Assembly: GCA_030077755.1 (NCBI GenBank)
Contig: JAQJZZ010000010.1
Span: 62,001 to 126,000 of the forward strand
Direction: 5' to 3'
DNA: 64,000 nt
Source: Filosporella fistucella
Taxonomy: Eukaryota; Ascomycota; Leotiomycetes; Helotiales
Part shown: positions 38,432-50,463 of the stretch, one piece after another
Numbering within the stretch: position 1 is the stretch's first letter
Layout: every line of letters starts with the position of its first letter
Made by a program: the position numbers and the translations under genes
Notes under the pieces: model-generated
The model's input: only the letters and a program-made list of their open reading frames with translations
What the model was told of the DNA's origin: nothing
Database searches by the model: none

Positions 38432-39600
38432 TTACAACTCATCTTCCTCGTCTTCATCTTCGTCACTCTCCTCGCTCTCTTCACTAGAATCTGTATCGCC
38501 ATGTTCAATTTTCTCCCCATCATCTTCATCATCATCATCGCTTTCTTCCTCGCCATCACTTTCTTCTTCAGTCGAGTCGCTTGCATTCTCATCTTCACTT
38601 TCGTACAGCGACGCTTCTCCAGTATACCATTGCAAAGCATATGGAATCAGCTTCTCCTTGAACTCTTCGCCCAGATTGAAGTCATTCTCGAGTGCCCACT
38701 CCCTGTACGCGACGTCCTCGGCATCAGACTCGCTATCACTGTCACTATCACTGTCCTCATCTTCGTCTGGGCTGTCGAAGAAATCGAAAAATGAATCTAC
38801 GGATATCTTGCTTATTACTATTGGCCATCGTCAGTCAATATTGGACCCCATGGCAGCATAATCTTTCCCGTGCTAACACATGACTCACCTCCTTTATTAT
38901 TCTTCACCATTCTCTCTGTAAGATTCCTTCTGGGTTTCCAGAATATTATCTCCTTACTCGCACTTCCAAACACCATGTCTTGAGCATAATGATCATCTTC
39001 TCTCTTGTACATGAACGTCTTCTTCAATGTTCTATTGGAAAAGAACGGGTTCTCCTCAAAGTCGAACAATATGTTGAACCCTGGTGAACTCAGACATTCT
39101 AGTCGAATATTCTGAAGATACTTCAAAGCTTCTCTATCTGTCTTTTCGATGATTCCATTGATGGTGGGGTTGTTCCTCATAGCCTTTAGCCAAAAGTTGG
39201 GAATTCCTTTTCCAACTGGACCTTGAGTAGGAGATGTGTTCGTGACTTTGAATCGTCTTGCATATATCTCTTGATAACGAGCATTGTACTTCCTTTCCAA
39301 TGCATGCATTTCTCGTTGAAATTGCTGCTTCAAATTCTGGTGGACATAGTGCAGTATTAGCACCTGTTGGATTGGCTGTTGGACATCGGGATGAGCACGA
39401 CTGAAGTCATTCGTATATTGGCTGATCTCCGAATCAGAGGGTAATGGACGTTCATTTCCGCTAGTGCTCGAGGGACTTGGAGGATATCTGCCAGCTTCGA
39501 ATAGGCCATCGACACCAGAATCCTCCCCTGCGTCGTACGGCGGTGTTCGGCGTAAATCTTGAGGATTTGCTCGCTGCAGTTGAAGTGGTCCTTCTCCCAT
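38432..39600 (-). CDS. nap1: NAP1-family nucleosome assembly protein
   Basis: Histone H2A-H2B chaperone acting in nucleosome assembly and nuclear import. Exons 38889-39600 and 38432-38817, 71-nt intron, 365 aa. An N-terminal disordered part precedes the dimerisation helix (VHQNLKQQFQREMHALERKY). The earmuff and core follow: GIPNFWLKAMRNN, LECLSSPGFNILFDFEENPF, FFSNRTLKKTFMYKR and IIFWKPRRNLTERMVK. Exon 2 carries DSFFDFFDS and a very acidic tail of more than 60 residues, mostly Glu, Asp and Ser, typical for histone binding. The plus strand over that tail is a TC-rich run, which produces spurious Ser-rich ORFs. Confidence 0.92.
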
Positions 39601-41678
39601 TTGTGTTGTTTGGAGGGAATGTTTGTGTGGGGGTTCAGAATATTAAGTTTGTTTACAGATTAAAGAGACAGGTTTCTAGAGGTTTATTTATCTACCTTCA
39701 AACTATTCTCACATACAAACCACGTGCAAGCGACGTGTCCCAGCACACCATGATGATGACCTCTACGTGGACAAGAAATTCTCTTCTCGACCCCGTATGA
39801 CGCATTTGATTCCAATCAGGCGGTTTCCAGATACTGCACTTCTTTCCCAAAAGAAATACCTCTATGCTGCGGGGACAAAATGACGAGCATTCATGGTTGG
39901 GGGACACGTGTAATGTAACCGCAAGCCATGCATTTACCCTGCCAACCACCATGATGTTGAAAGATAACGGGTATCCTGGACCAGTGATGCGGGGCGGTTT
40001 GGCGAGATCGTCTGAAGCTCAGCGCCAATGAAGGAATTGGGCACCCAGCTTTCAAAACAGCAGCCCGATAGTCATGCAACATGAAAACAAAGATTTCCAT
40101 ATATTGGGTTATGTGACAATGTGACCTGAGAGTTTGAGACACAGTTGTTGCATTTAAGAATACTGATTGGCTTTTTTGGGTTTTCGCAGAAGTGATTTGA
40201 ATTTCTTAAGGCGAAGATCTTATTGGTTTATATAAAGGAATATCCTAGTAAGTGAAAGTCGTGACTGAATACAGCCTCATATTTTTCTGTTTACGTGACA
40301 GTACGTCACACATATATCTATATCGCAATTCAGTGTTGAAGTCATATTCACCATATTCTCTGATGATTATATGTGGCAGACAGATAGCGACAGCCGTGAT
40401 CGAAACCTTAATGGGGCGGAATAGACCAGAACAGAAAATTTTACAGGAGAATCAACTGAGCCATTAAGCGAGGCAAACAGGTTCAAAGTATTGGTAACCA
40501 ATATCTTGCTTGCTATATCACTCCTAGTTACACTTAATGCTCCAACCTGAGTACAGTAGGCTTGACATAATAATTTCTCCAAGCCTCGTTTCTATCAGTT
40601 GACGAGCTCTCTCTATTTAACACGATGCCTATTTCTGTATGAATACTAGGCAAAACGTAGATCTTGATCTGATAAGTAAGAGAGGTATACCTGATCGTCG
40701 ATCATTGATTGCTAGCACGGCGACATGCCCGTCGCTCAAATCATGCCCCCTATTGATGCTCGCTTAGAACCCATCCTTTGAGGTACAATGCAAAGTACCT
40801 CAAAGTCCAACGTAGCATCAACGTTTTCAATAATCTATGTAACACAGATCCAACTTTAGTAAGTCAATACAATAGCTTAGACCAGAACAACAGCATAGTC
40901 TCTTGTCCGCCCATCGACAATGGATATATTAATACAATGCCTCCCAGAACCATTAGTACAGCATATATTTCTTGACCATTTTGGTCTCCTCTAGTAGACA
41001 GATTCCAACAGGCACAATATATCCCCTCCCCATCCCACTCGTCCTCGCTCTGCTCCCCCACACCCTCCCGACCTCTCCTCCCTCACCAACACACAAAGGC
41101 CGCGCTGCCACTCCGACGAGACCTATCTCTGCTGCATTTCCATCTACTGGGGCGCAAAAGCTGGCTCATTTCGAACACATGTCATCTCCCTGCTCCAAAT
41201 CCCGCGCCGAATGATGATCAGGCTGCTAGTGGATGTGAGTTCACTTTCAGCTTGGAGGGGATTGATTCTTGGTTAGCTTACGTATGCATAGGACTTGGAG
41301 CTGATGGATGGTTTGATAGGTTCTAAGATCGTGGATTGTAAGTCTTGCAGCAAGACTCAGGTTAGGATTTTGTGTTGTGATCATTTTTATGTGAGCTGTC
41401 TTCCGAGGGGTGCACGATGGGGAGGCTAATTTGGGGTAATACAATGGGACTCTCGTATCGGATTGTAAGCATTCGAAGTAAGAAGTGTATTGGGAGAGAT
41501 ATATGGGATGAGACAGTGTGTTGACCGGGGGCTCCCATTAGTGTGGGTGTGCTTGATGGCGTTTTGGAATGGAAAAGCCTTGAGCATGTGGAACACCTTG
41601 CATTTCCAATTTTCAGTATCATCTCAATATTTTCTAATCTCAATTTCAGATTTCGGATCCAATTCCAACCTATAATTC
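39601..41678. other. 2.1-kb gene-free region
   Basis: No supported gene on either strand; NAP1 upstream region at its left end and XDH 3' flank at its right end. Short open frames here lack family resemblance and splice support. Confidence 0.5.
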
Positions 41679-44600
41679 TCATGCAACACTAACAAAAAAG
41701 TTTTTTTCTCCCTCTTTCGGCACAACTGTTCCAGCCTTCAAGATCTCATCTCCAATGGCTAATCTCAATCTCTCTGCTGTGGCCGGACTATCCAACACCA
41801 ATGGCTCTGTAACCCCATTATCCCTCCTAGCACTCATAACCGCCTCTCTCAACGCAAACAGCACAGTTGCACCCAAGAAAAGAGGCGGTTCTCCAACCCC
41901 TTTACTACTCTGAATACTCCTCAGATGATTCCAACTTACCCCTTGCAGGAAGCTGACATTGAATTCCTGTGGGATATCCGAGAAACCAGGTATTTTATAT
42001 GTACCTGGTCCACGAGTGAATAGTTGACCGGAACGTGTCCAGAGCGATTCTTCCATGGTATATAGTCCTTGGCCTTGTACGAAAGCACCTTCGATTTGGC
42101 CGTAGTCGATGGCGGGATTGATGGAGCGGCCGATGTCCATTTTGATGTCGGTGCGCAGGACAGTGTGGTCACCTGTTAGGACGTCGAGTTCAACTTCTGT
42201 GCATGCCACACCCTACTTTGGAGTTAGAATTGCTGTTATGGATACCTGAATAGTGGATAGAGCTTACCTGAGTGAAGTAATAGTACATCGGCTTCACAGT
42301 CTTTAGATCATAATTTCCCCACACGTAACCAATCTTTGGCATCTTCCAAAATCCATTTGCTACAAGATTCACTCGATCAAGATACGCAGAATGAGCGAGC
42401 GTCTTCATCGGCGCGTCTTTTCCGTATTTCTCTCTATATGGTTTTAAACGCTCGTTCAGTTGATCGCAGGCATCCTTAATTGCCATTCCATTGAGATCAC
42501 TTCCAGATGAAGCAGCTGTTGGCGACGCATTGGCCGATTGGTATGTCGTAGTATCTTGTGTGAAGATAGAATCTACGGGGACATTGAGCTCTTGTGCGGC
42601 AACTTGGCACATCTTAGTGTACAATCCCTGTCCCATTTCTGTTCCACCATGGTGAAGAAGAATACTTCCATCCGCATATATTTTGACGCTGGCAGTAGCT
42701 TGATTGAGGTGAAGAGCTGTGGCGAAACTCAAACCGAACTTTGTTGGGATCATGCAGATGCCCCTCTTCCGCCATTTGTGCTCTGAGTTATACTTTTCAA
42801 TTGCAGCTTTGCGTGCATCGTAATCAACTTCTTTTCGGACCTGTTCCAACATCATCGGAACATGCCAATCTTCGTCGATCTTTTGTAGGAAGGGTGTGAG
42901 CTCGCCCTCTTTATATAGATTCTTGAAGCGGAGTTCATCCACAGATATATTAAGCCCTTCGGCAACGGCTGTCATATAGCTTTCTGCAATGAACATAGCT
43001 TGTGGTCCACCAAAGCCTCGGAATGCAGTATTACTATGAGTGTGTGTTTTGCAACAGTGACCTCTGATTAAAACATGCGGTATTTCGTAGCAGTTCTCAA
43101 GATGAGTGCACAGTCGATCCATGACTGCACCCGACATATCCTGCGAGAACCCTCCGTTGTCATAAGCATCCACTTCGAGAGCGACGAGCTTCCCATCAGA
43201 TGAAGCGCCGACTTTCCATCTTGCTTGGACAGGATGTCTCTGCCCGGAAGTCATCATATCTTCGTCTCGATTCAACATACATCGTATGGGTCTGCCAGTT
43301 GCTTTAGCCGCTACAGCCAGTATGCAAGAAAGCTGACAAGCCCGAGACTCTTTTCCACCGAACGCACCACCCATCCGCTTGACCCGAGCATTCACGCGAC
43401 TGCTTGGTACTCCTGTCACTTGCGCGACAAACTCTTGTGTTTCCATTCTGCGAGTCGTCAGTGAGATATTGGAGAAGCGAAACATCAAACAGGAAAATAT
43501 ACTGACGTATTCTGAGTGGAAGACCACACTTCGTATGTTCTGTCCTCCTTGTTGGGAATTACGAGGGCAGAGTTTGTCTCCAAGTAGAAATGCTCCTGCC
43601 CTCCCATTCTCGTGACACCCTCGAACACCCTGTCACACTTCGACCATATATCGCCCATCCTATCCTCCAGTGCAAGTCCCTTCTTCAAAATCTTCCCATG
43701 TGGGAAGAAACTATTGGCTTCAATAGCTTCATCGATGGTCAAAATGGTAGGGAGATCCTCGTAGACCACCTTGACCGCTCGAGCGGCGGCTTGAGCTTGC
43801 AAAGAAGTCTCTGCAAACACAAGACCGATTGGTTGGCCATGTGAAAATACTTCGCCATCAGCAAAGAATGGTTCATCTTTAACCACAGATCCCCAGAGAT
43901 TCGCCTCCTTGGACAAATTGTTCTTGTCGACATAGCCAACAGCAAGTCCGGGGGCAAGGGCAGGAGTCCAGTCAATTGAAACCAATTTTGCATGAGCTCT
44001 TTCTGAGAGAACCAAAGCTCCATAAAATTCGCGGTCCTGTTTTGGCATATCATCAATGTATTGCGCCTCTCCAGTATTTTGCTTTAGTGCTGAGAGATGG
44101 GGCAATTGTTTGCCAACAACACGTTGCTCGTGAGGGTTATAATTGTCTCGAGACCCATGCGAAATATTTCGATGTATTTCACTGACCAGGTCTGGATCAA
44201 CATCTCCCAGTCCAAAATCTTTGATAGTTTCATGCCAGAAACGGAAAAATAGCGACATAGCGAGTGTCCTTCTATAAGTCGCCATTCCACCGGGGACTCC
44301 AAATTTCAGGGCAAATTCTTGTCCCAGAGATTCCATCGCTCCTTGTAAAGTCGCACGACTGTACCATTTCTTTCCGGCCAACGACTTCATCGTCAATTTT
44401 GCTTCGACCGTTTTCGGAGCCATGCCACCATATGCAAATGAGGTTTCGGATACATTCCCATTCCCATCAAGCCTGACTCTGAACGCTGCAGTCACAATTG
44501 CGATGTCATCATCTTTTCGTTTCGCTTGCTTATACGCCTTTGTGAGCTCCCTGTTACCAGCAGCAGGAAGCGGTATGTGTATTTCGGTGATAACAGCGTC

Positions 44601-46274
44601 AGCTGGAAGCGTAGTAGTTCGGTAGCCTGTGAAGAACGTTGTCATGGGAAGCCTAATTTTGCCCTGAGATTTACTCTCAGCGGTCAGTGTAGCTCCACAA
44701 GCTAGCAATACTGGGTTCATGTCTGAAATTGGAGATGCGGTGGCGATGTTGCCTGCAAGTGAAGCTACATTGCGAATTTGCCGTCCAGCAAAGTATCTCA
44801 ACTGCTTCCTCGTCGCCTCTAAGACGGCTCCTCGGTTGCCAAGTTTTGATGACAACTCCTTGCACAATTTTTCAACTTCGGTCAATGAAGTGTTTGCACC
44901 AATAACAAGCTCTTTGGCCAACTCAAGGTCATTTGGCACCTCGATTCGTTGGAGTTCGTCGATGTCCGAAACATATATGGAGATGGGAAAGGAGGAGTTT
45001 TTGAACCGGATTTCTACCTGAACCTCGCTTGAGCCGCCCACAAGCTTTGCCGAAGGGTATGCGTCCTTTATGAGAAGGAGCTGCTCTAATGTGACAGGAC
45101 GAATCCATATATGAGTCGAATTTCCATATAAGAATGGCAATTTCTCGTAATTTCGAAGTGCCGGGGGGAATATAAGCTCCGTGTTGGGAGAGTATGAAAT
45201 GAACTTAAACTGAGGAATTCCAGATGTTATTTTCGGCGGGGCAACATCCAAGTGTGTTGTAGCTTTTGTTCCTTCCACTGGCTCTCCATTCGCGGATGTG
45301 ACCTCATTTGACTTGATCGGTTTGCCATATGAGGTGCCGCTAACGTCGACCTCGTCATGACTGCTGGTCGAGCTCTCTGACGTACTGCTAGTCTCGGAAG
45401 ACCCCTCACCAGAAGAAAGATCGGCGGTGCTGGATTCGGGAGGATCTCTACAGCAACCTCCTGGTCTGCCACATGAGAATCCAGTTTTCAGCGGTTCGTC
45501 TCGATTACATTCTGACCGATATGGGACCTCGGAACAGCTCTTCTCAACAGTGAAGTCAACTTCGGGACTCGACTCTACCATCTTACCATTAAGATCTTCA
45601 GTAATGAAAGTCTTAGCGGCCTGTAAAATAGGCTTGTAGCCTGTACATCTGCACAAGTTTCCATCGAGATGACCCTCCATCTCAATATCGTTCGCTGAAA
45701 GATTGAACTGTTTGGTGGCGGGGTCATATGAGTTTCTGATCAGGGCATAGAGTGACATGACAATTCCTGGTGTGCAAAACCCACATCTATATGCTGTCAA
45801 TTACTTTCTATCAGCTACCCAACCTCATGTGTTTCTGAGCTTACTGCGAGCCATGAAGCTTTGCTATTCTCTCTTGTAGGGGATGAGGATTATCCGAATT
45901 CCCAAGGCCCTCGACGGTAATGACATGTTTCCCAACCACTATGCCCCGGTTAGCAATCTCCAGCAGACGTCTCACCGTCATGTGAAATTCAACTCACCTC
46001 CGATGAGTGGAAACAAACATGCGTTCACGGCCAAATGTTTCACTCGTCCTTTGCGAGATGGATGAGTATCCAGAGTTTGGAGTACAACTGTGCAAGCACC
46101 ACATCCTCCTTCACCACATCCCAACTTTGTGCCTTTCAAGCCATGCTGTGACCTGATGAAGTCTAGGAGGGTCCATTGTGGATTTGGATCTGTCAACTCT
46201 ATCCTCGTACCGTTTAAGTAGAAGTCCAGAGATCTATTTTGAAAGATTGACTCTATAGCAGGAGTCAGTTCCAT
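41679..46274 (-). CDS. hxA: Xanthine dehydrogenase (purine hydroxylase I)
   Basis: Molybdenum/FAD/2Fe-2S enzyme oxidising hypoxanthine to xanthine to urate in purine catabolism. Exons 45998-46274, 45845-45938, 43507-45786, 42268-43447 and 41679-42212; introns 55-59 nt; 1454 aa. The first 2Fe-2S cluster is GCGEGGCGACTVV, the second CGFCTPG with GNLCRCTGY. A long Ser-rich linker (about residues 190-310, including CGRPGGCC) precedes the FAD domain (AKLVGGSSEVQVE, GNIATASPISDMNPVL). The Mo domain has QEHFYLET (substrate Glu), NTAFRGFGGPQ (substrate Arg), the KFGLSF Phe, GGTEMGQG and catalytic GVGEPPLFLG. These residues match true xanthine dehydrogenases rather than aldehyde oxidases. It is divergent from an OYE. 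Confidence 0.97.
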
Positions 46275-47008
46275 GTTGAACAGAATTGATGATGAAGACA
46301 ACGCACTGTACAGCTGTCTGACCTACTATTTGGATTCACTCCACTTTAGGTCTGACAAACCATATCTCTCCAGATACTAAGCTCACGTGAAAGTTACTGC
46401 AAGCTATGGTTTCCGTTGTGGATGGTAAATCCGAATCGGAGGTTAAAGTGGCTTATCTTGAACAAGTAGCGGTGGAATATGCAGGACGAAAACAACATCA
46501 GCTATTGGATATGTGTGAAGATTGATGCCAAAGGTGGGAGTGGGGTACGGGACGGGTACGAGGTAGGGCACCCTAAAAGATAGTGAGGTGCTTACTACGG
46601 CAGCCTGTAACTTACAGACATCATAGGCATTTCGCAGCGCTAATCCTCCTAATAACGACCCCTGAAATTGGAGGGTTAGTGTGCCCCACCCCCATTGTTG
46701 TGCTTCACTTTTGCAATCACCACCACTTTCTTATCGTCAACATCATCGCAGTATCAGCAATTCTGCCCACCACACAAAGATGGAGTACGGTTTACGTCTG
46801 GCCATTATGAAATACGACTCCTTCGATACGGCTAGCATATCTGCTGCAGACAGGAATGGGCTTCTGACTGCCCTGCCCACCATGCAGCGGCAATTCACAT
46901 CATCACGGTACTGGATAGAGAAATCTCTGTCTCCCTCAGTTCAACTTCGCGTCAGAAGAGCTTGAAGACTTCTTCTCTCAATACTTTGACAGCTCAAAAT
47001 TCTTCAAC
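46275..47008. promoter_or_regulatory. Divergent promoter, xanthine dehydrogenase / OYE
   Basis: 734 bp. It contains TTATCT (AGATAA on the minus strand, 46453-46458) and AGATAG (46578-46583), both fitting the HGATAR core of AreA-type GATA factors. It also has a CACGTG E-box (46384-46389) and a perfect 11-bp palindrome TCCGAATCGGA (46430-46440) giving CCG-N3-CGG, as bound by Zn2Cys6 factors. In Aspergillus hxA is controlled by AreA and the Zn2Cys6 factor UaY. The spacing here differs from the reported TCGG-N6-CCGA UaY site, so UaY binding is uncertain. Confidence 0.5.
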
Positions 47009-48353
47009 ATGCCTTCCCGAGTCTCTCCCTCTGGCTTCAAGCCACTTGCAGACAGCGTTGTCTTCACTCCCCTTCAATTAGGTGCTACGAAGCTAGAGCA
47101 CAGGATCGTGCAAGCACCGCTGACTCGCATGAGAGGAGTGAAGGAATCAGAGAACGTGTTTGCTCCTGGTGATCTGCTCGTCGAGTACTACTCTCAGCGA
47201 GCAAGCAAAGGAGGCCTCCAGCTCACAGAAGCTACCAATATCAGTCGCGGGGTACGTTTTCTCTACCCCTCCATAGTCCAACACGTGTCTAACGAAACAG
47301 GCCTCTGGGTATCCAGGTATCTCCGGCGTGTTCACTGTCACACAGAAAGCCGGTTGGAAGAGAGTCACGGATGCTGTTCATGCAAAGGGCGGATTCATCT
47401 ACTGCCAACTTTGGCATGTAGGCAGAGCGACAACTCCAGCATTGATCGAAGGAAAGCCCACACTCAGCTCCTCAGACATTCCAATCGAAGGCCCTGCAGT
47501 CAATGGGACACCATATGCAGATAATCCACCAAAGCCTATGACCGTTGAGGAGATCCAGGATGTTACAAAAGACTTCGCAGAGGCTGCAAAGACATGTATC
47601 GAGATTGGTTTTGACGGCGTTGAGATCCATGGGTACATATTCTTCCTACATAGTTCTAGCTTCCTCTAATGAGCCCGCAGAGCCAACGGTTACCTACTCG
47701 AACAATTTCTCCACGATAATGTAAATAAGCGTACAGATTCCTATGGCGGTTCCGTCGAAAACCGCTGCCGTTTCCCGCTTGAAGTCATCAAAGCAGTCAC
47801 CTCTGCCATTGGCGCTGACAAAGTCGGTATCCGTCTCTCGCCATACAATTACTACCAAGATACTAGAGACTCAAATCCGAATGCACATTGGGCTTATCTC
47901 TGTAACCAGATTGCAGAGATGCCAACTGAGAACCGTGTTGCATATGTACACATGGTCGAGCCAAGATTCGATGAAGTTTTAGATGAGCAGGGAAAGATGG
48001 AGGCATTAGCTACTTACTCCAAGAATCCATGTGAAGGAGTGGAAGCAGAGGTGACGGCTAAAGCTGGAGTGAACTCTCTTGTTCCCTTTCAGAGGATACT
48101 GGCGAAGGGTGGCGTCAAATTTCTTGCAGCAGGTTCTTTTGATCGAGATAATGCGGAGCCCAAGATCGCGGCTGGAGATGCTGATGCAGTTGTCATGGGA
48201 CGGTGGTTCATTGCTAACCCAGATTTGCCGAAAAGGTTAAAGGAGGGATTGCCGCTGAACAAGTATGATAGGAGTACGTTCTATGGTGCTGATCCACCAT
48301 CGAAGGGTTACACAGATTATTCATTTTATGAGGATGAGAAGCTGGGTGCTTGA
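47009..48353 (+). CDS. Old yellow enzyme (OYE/12-oxophytodienoate reductase-like)
   Basis: FMN-dependent ene-reductase of the classical OYE branch; 415 aa from exons 47009-47251, 47301-47632 and 47681-48353 with introns of 49 and 48 nt. [13 protein letters not shown] at the N-terminus, [11 protein letters not shown], the catalytic [19 protein letters not shown] with [14 protein letters not shown], and [16 protein letters not shown] at the FMN phosphate site are intact. VGIRLSPYN matches the classical OYE barrel, distinguishing it from the OYE near 6 kb, which is of the other branch. Reactions of such fungal enzymes range from stress detoxification to tailoring of secondary metabolites; no cluster genes are adjacent. 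Confidence 0.95.
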
Positions 48354-48531
48354 TCGTGAAGTAGAATGGATTCATGATAGAATATATTTCGATGAAACTC
48401 CTTGCACTTTCCTTATATCTACGTTACTCAGAGTGGATTCATACCTTTCCAGACATCAATTCAGGAACATTTGAGATACTCCAGCCCAATGACAACTTGG
48501 TTGCCTTCTCGTACCACTATTTCCGTCTCTC

Positions 48532-49375
48532 CTAGTTTGGGTCATCCTCCATTTCGCTGTGTAACAAGTCGTCACAATCAAGACGACAATCACCTCTCTT
48601 AATACCAATATATTCTCCCAAAACCATTGCTGAACCACTACTGCTGCTGCTTTCACTATCGCTCTCATCGTCGTTTTCATAAAAATAGTAATCGCGAGCC
48701 AGGACTTTCTCCTCATGAAGACCACGAGCAACGATTCTACATCTGGCACGAAAATATTCCCAACGGCATTTGCGGTCATCATCTAGCTCTTTCTTGTCAA
48801 TCACAAGTGACAACACTGCATGCGGCGGCTTGATGTCCTTGGAAAGAAACTTGAGCTTGCCCCAGTACCATGCCACATATGAGACCGCCAGTTTGCGTCT
48901 TCGAATCACGTCGAAGTCCTCGAATTCTTCTGTTGGATCTAACATCTTCACATCCATCTTCCGTCAATTAAAAATCTGACAGATTCTACTTCATCGAATA
49001 CTTGCATGATTTTGATCATTTCACGGAAGCTTGGTTCCCTGCGACTTGGCTCCGTAAAGGGATCGAATTCAGGGAATTCGAGCGTTTCCACTGTATCCAT
49101 CCTCCTCATCCCGTACGCTGCAATTCCAAAACAAATCGCCAGGCTTCGAATTTGGGACAGCCACCTGGAGGTACAACCAGGTGCATGAGGTCTTCCGTCT
49201 GAATTCTCCCTGGGAATTTCCTCGGATGGGTGAGAACGGAGTCTATATGGAAGATGTCATGCGCTAGGTCAACGTAGGTAAATTTCCATTTCAAGCCTGT
49301 CATTCGTCTTATTGAAATCAAAGGCAATATTAATTCATCAAAAGATTTCAAACAAGAATAATTTGTAGACCTCAT
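48532..49375 (-). pseudogene. Decayed tandem copy of the neighbouring 2EXR gene
   Basis: Three consecutive minus-strand frames together resemble residues ~95-330 of the intact 2EXR protein next door. Frame one covers 49375 down to about 49,190 (FTYVDLAHDIFHIDS versus GFIYADLSRDLFHIER). A shifted frame covers to about 48,960 (VETLEFPEFDPF versus LETAEFPDYDPS, and VFDEVESVRFLIDGR versus TFDDLEVLSFVIDGR). A third covers 48957-48532 (CRWEYFRARCRI versus RRWDYRRARCRI). No splice sites fit the changes of frame. The N-terminal third, with the LPxELR core of the 2EXR domain, is missing. The last segment remains open for 141 codons and could still be translated. Confidence 0.8.
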
Positions 49376-49407
49376 GAGTCATTGCTTGTAAACAGAGAGT
49401 AAATCAA

Positions 49408-50463
49408 TCAATCGTAATCGTAGTCTATGAATGGCGTATTCTGACGGGGTGAGGCCTCAGAATCTGTATCTTCTTGCGGCGAATCGGAGCTAAAATCAGT
49501 GTCACCGTAGTGAGACGATGCTTCGGATCTAGAGCCTTCATCGTACCCAGGTGGGAATATCCGGCAGCGTGCCCGACGATAGTCCCACCGGCGTTCAATA
49601 CTGTTGATTGAGCCGCCCTCATCGATCAGAAGAGCAAGTTCAACTTGAGGTATGAGCAAGGTAGGGAATCCAGATTTCAATTTCGCAATAACCCACGGAA
49701 TCCATGTCAGAGCTTGTGTCTGACCATGCTGGTGATAATAATCGTCGAATTTATCGGTAGCTTCGACTATCTTAGACTCAACAAACTCTTGTCGACCATC
49801 GATAACAAAAGAAAGAACTTCGAGGTCATCAAAGGTGTTCAACACTTCTGCTATGGCACCTAATGGAACACTCCTTCCTCCTTGTCTGAAGTCGGATGAA
49901 GGGTCATAGTCTGGAAACTCGGCGGTTTCTAGCATCCAAGGTCCACCACAAAAGTCCTTTAAATTCACAAGAAGATGTCGGATCCTTGACCGCCACATCG
50001 ATAGACAAGATGCAGAGTGAGCTTTGTTGGTAATAACACTGTGCCGTAACTTCCAAGGGCTATATGGACATCTTTCAATGTGAAAGAGGTCGCGTGACAG
50101 ATCCGCATATATGAAACCCAAACACTTGTCATTATCCTCGTAAATGAGGGCGTCTTGACTGCGAAACGGTATTAGTTCGTACGATCCGAGGGCAACTTCG
50201 CGGGCCTCTCGGCTGATCTGGAGCAATGGAATCTGTTCCGGTGCTCTCGCCGCAGTCAACCGTCGAGTGCCTCTCATGTCGTGATCAAACGTGCATGGAT
50301 TACGTTCAGGTTTATACATGCTATGAAACTTGAGGTCGATAATGCGAGAATCAGGTAAAGCAAACTGCCAAACCTTGATCCTGAGTTCTGTTGGCAAGAG
50401 TGGAAATTGCGAGAAGCGTACTGAGCCCATGCTGAGTTCTTTCGTAGCAGTGGTGGTCCTCAT
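49408..50463 (-). CDS. 2EXR-domain protein
   Basis: Intronless, 351 aa. The start FPLLPTELRIKVWQFALPDSRIIDL is the 2EXR domain, a lineage-expanded family in filamentous ascomycetes related to F-box-like regions and of unknown function. The second conserved block is IPLLQISREAREVALGSYELI, and the third IYADLSRDLFHIER. The C-terminal ~50 residues are acidic and Ser-rich. An alternative start at 50430 (MGSVRFSQFP) would drop 11 residues. A degenerate copy lies 32 bp downstream in the same orientation, indicating an old tandem duplication. Confidence 0.85.
   Translation of the reverse strand: MRTTTATKELSMGSVRFSQFPLLPTELRIKVWQFALPDSRIIDLKFHSMYKPERNPCTFDHDMRGTRRLTAARAPEQIPLLQISREAREVALGSYELIPFRSQDALIYEDNDKCLGFIYADLSRDLFHIERCPYSPWKLRHSVITNKAHSASCLSMWRSRIRHLLVNLKDFCGGPWMLETAEFPDYDPSSDFRQGGRSVPLGAIAEVLNTFDDLEVLSFVIDGRQEFVESKIVEATDKFDDYYHQHGQTQALTWIPWVIAKLKSGFPTLLIPQVELALLIDEGGSINSIERRWDYRRARCRIFPPGYDEGSRSEASSHYGDTDFSSDSPQEDTDSEASPRQNTPFIDYDYD

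Noticed and set aside
38364..38861. 165-aa plus-strand poly-Ser ORF
   Set aside because: Antisense of the acidic Glu/Asp tail of NAP1 (TC-rich on the plus strand).
48532..48957. Independent 141-aa gene
   Set aside because: Its sequence is collinear with the C-terminal part of the adjacent 2EXR protein and continues a frameshifted copy; treated as part of a pseudogene.
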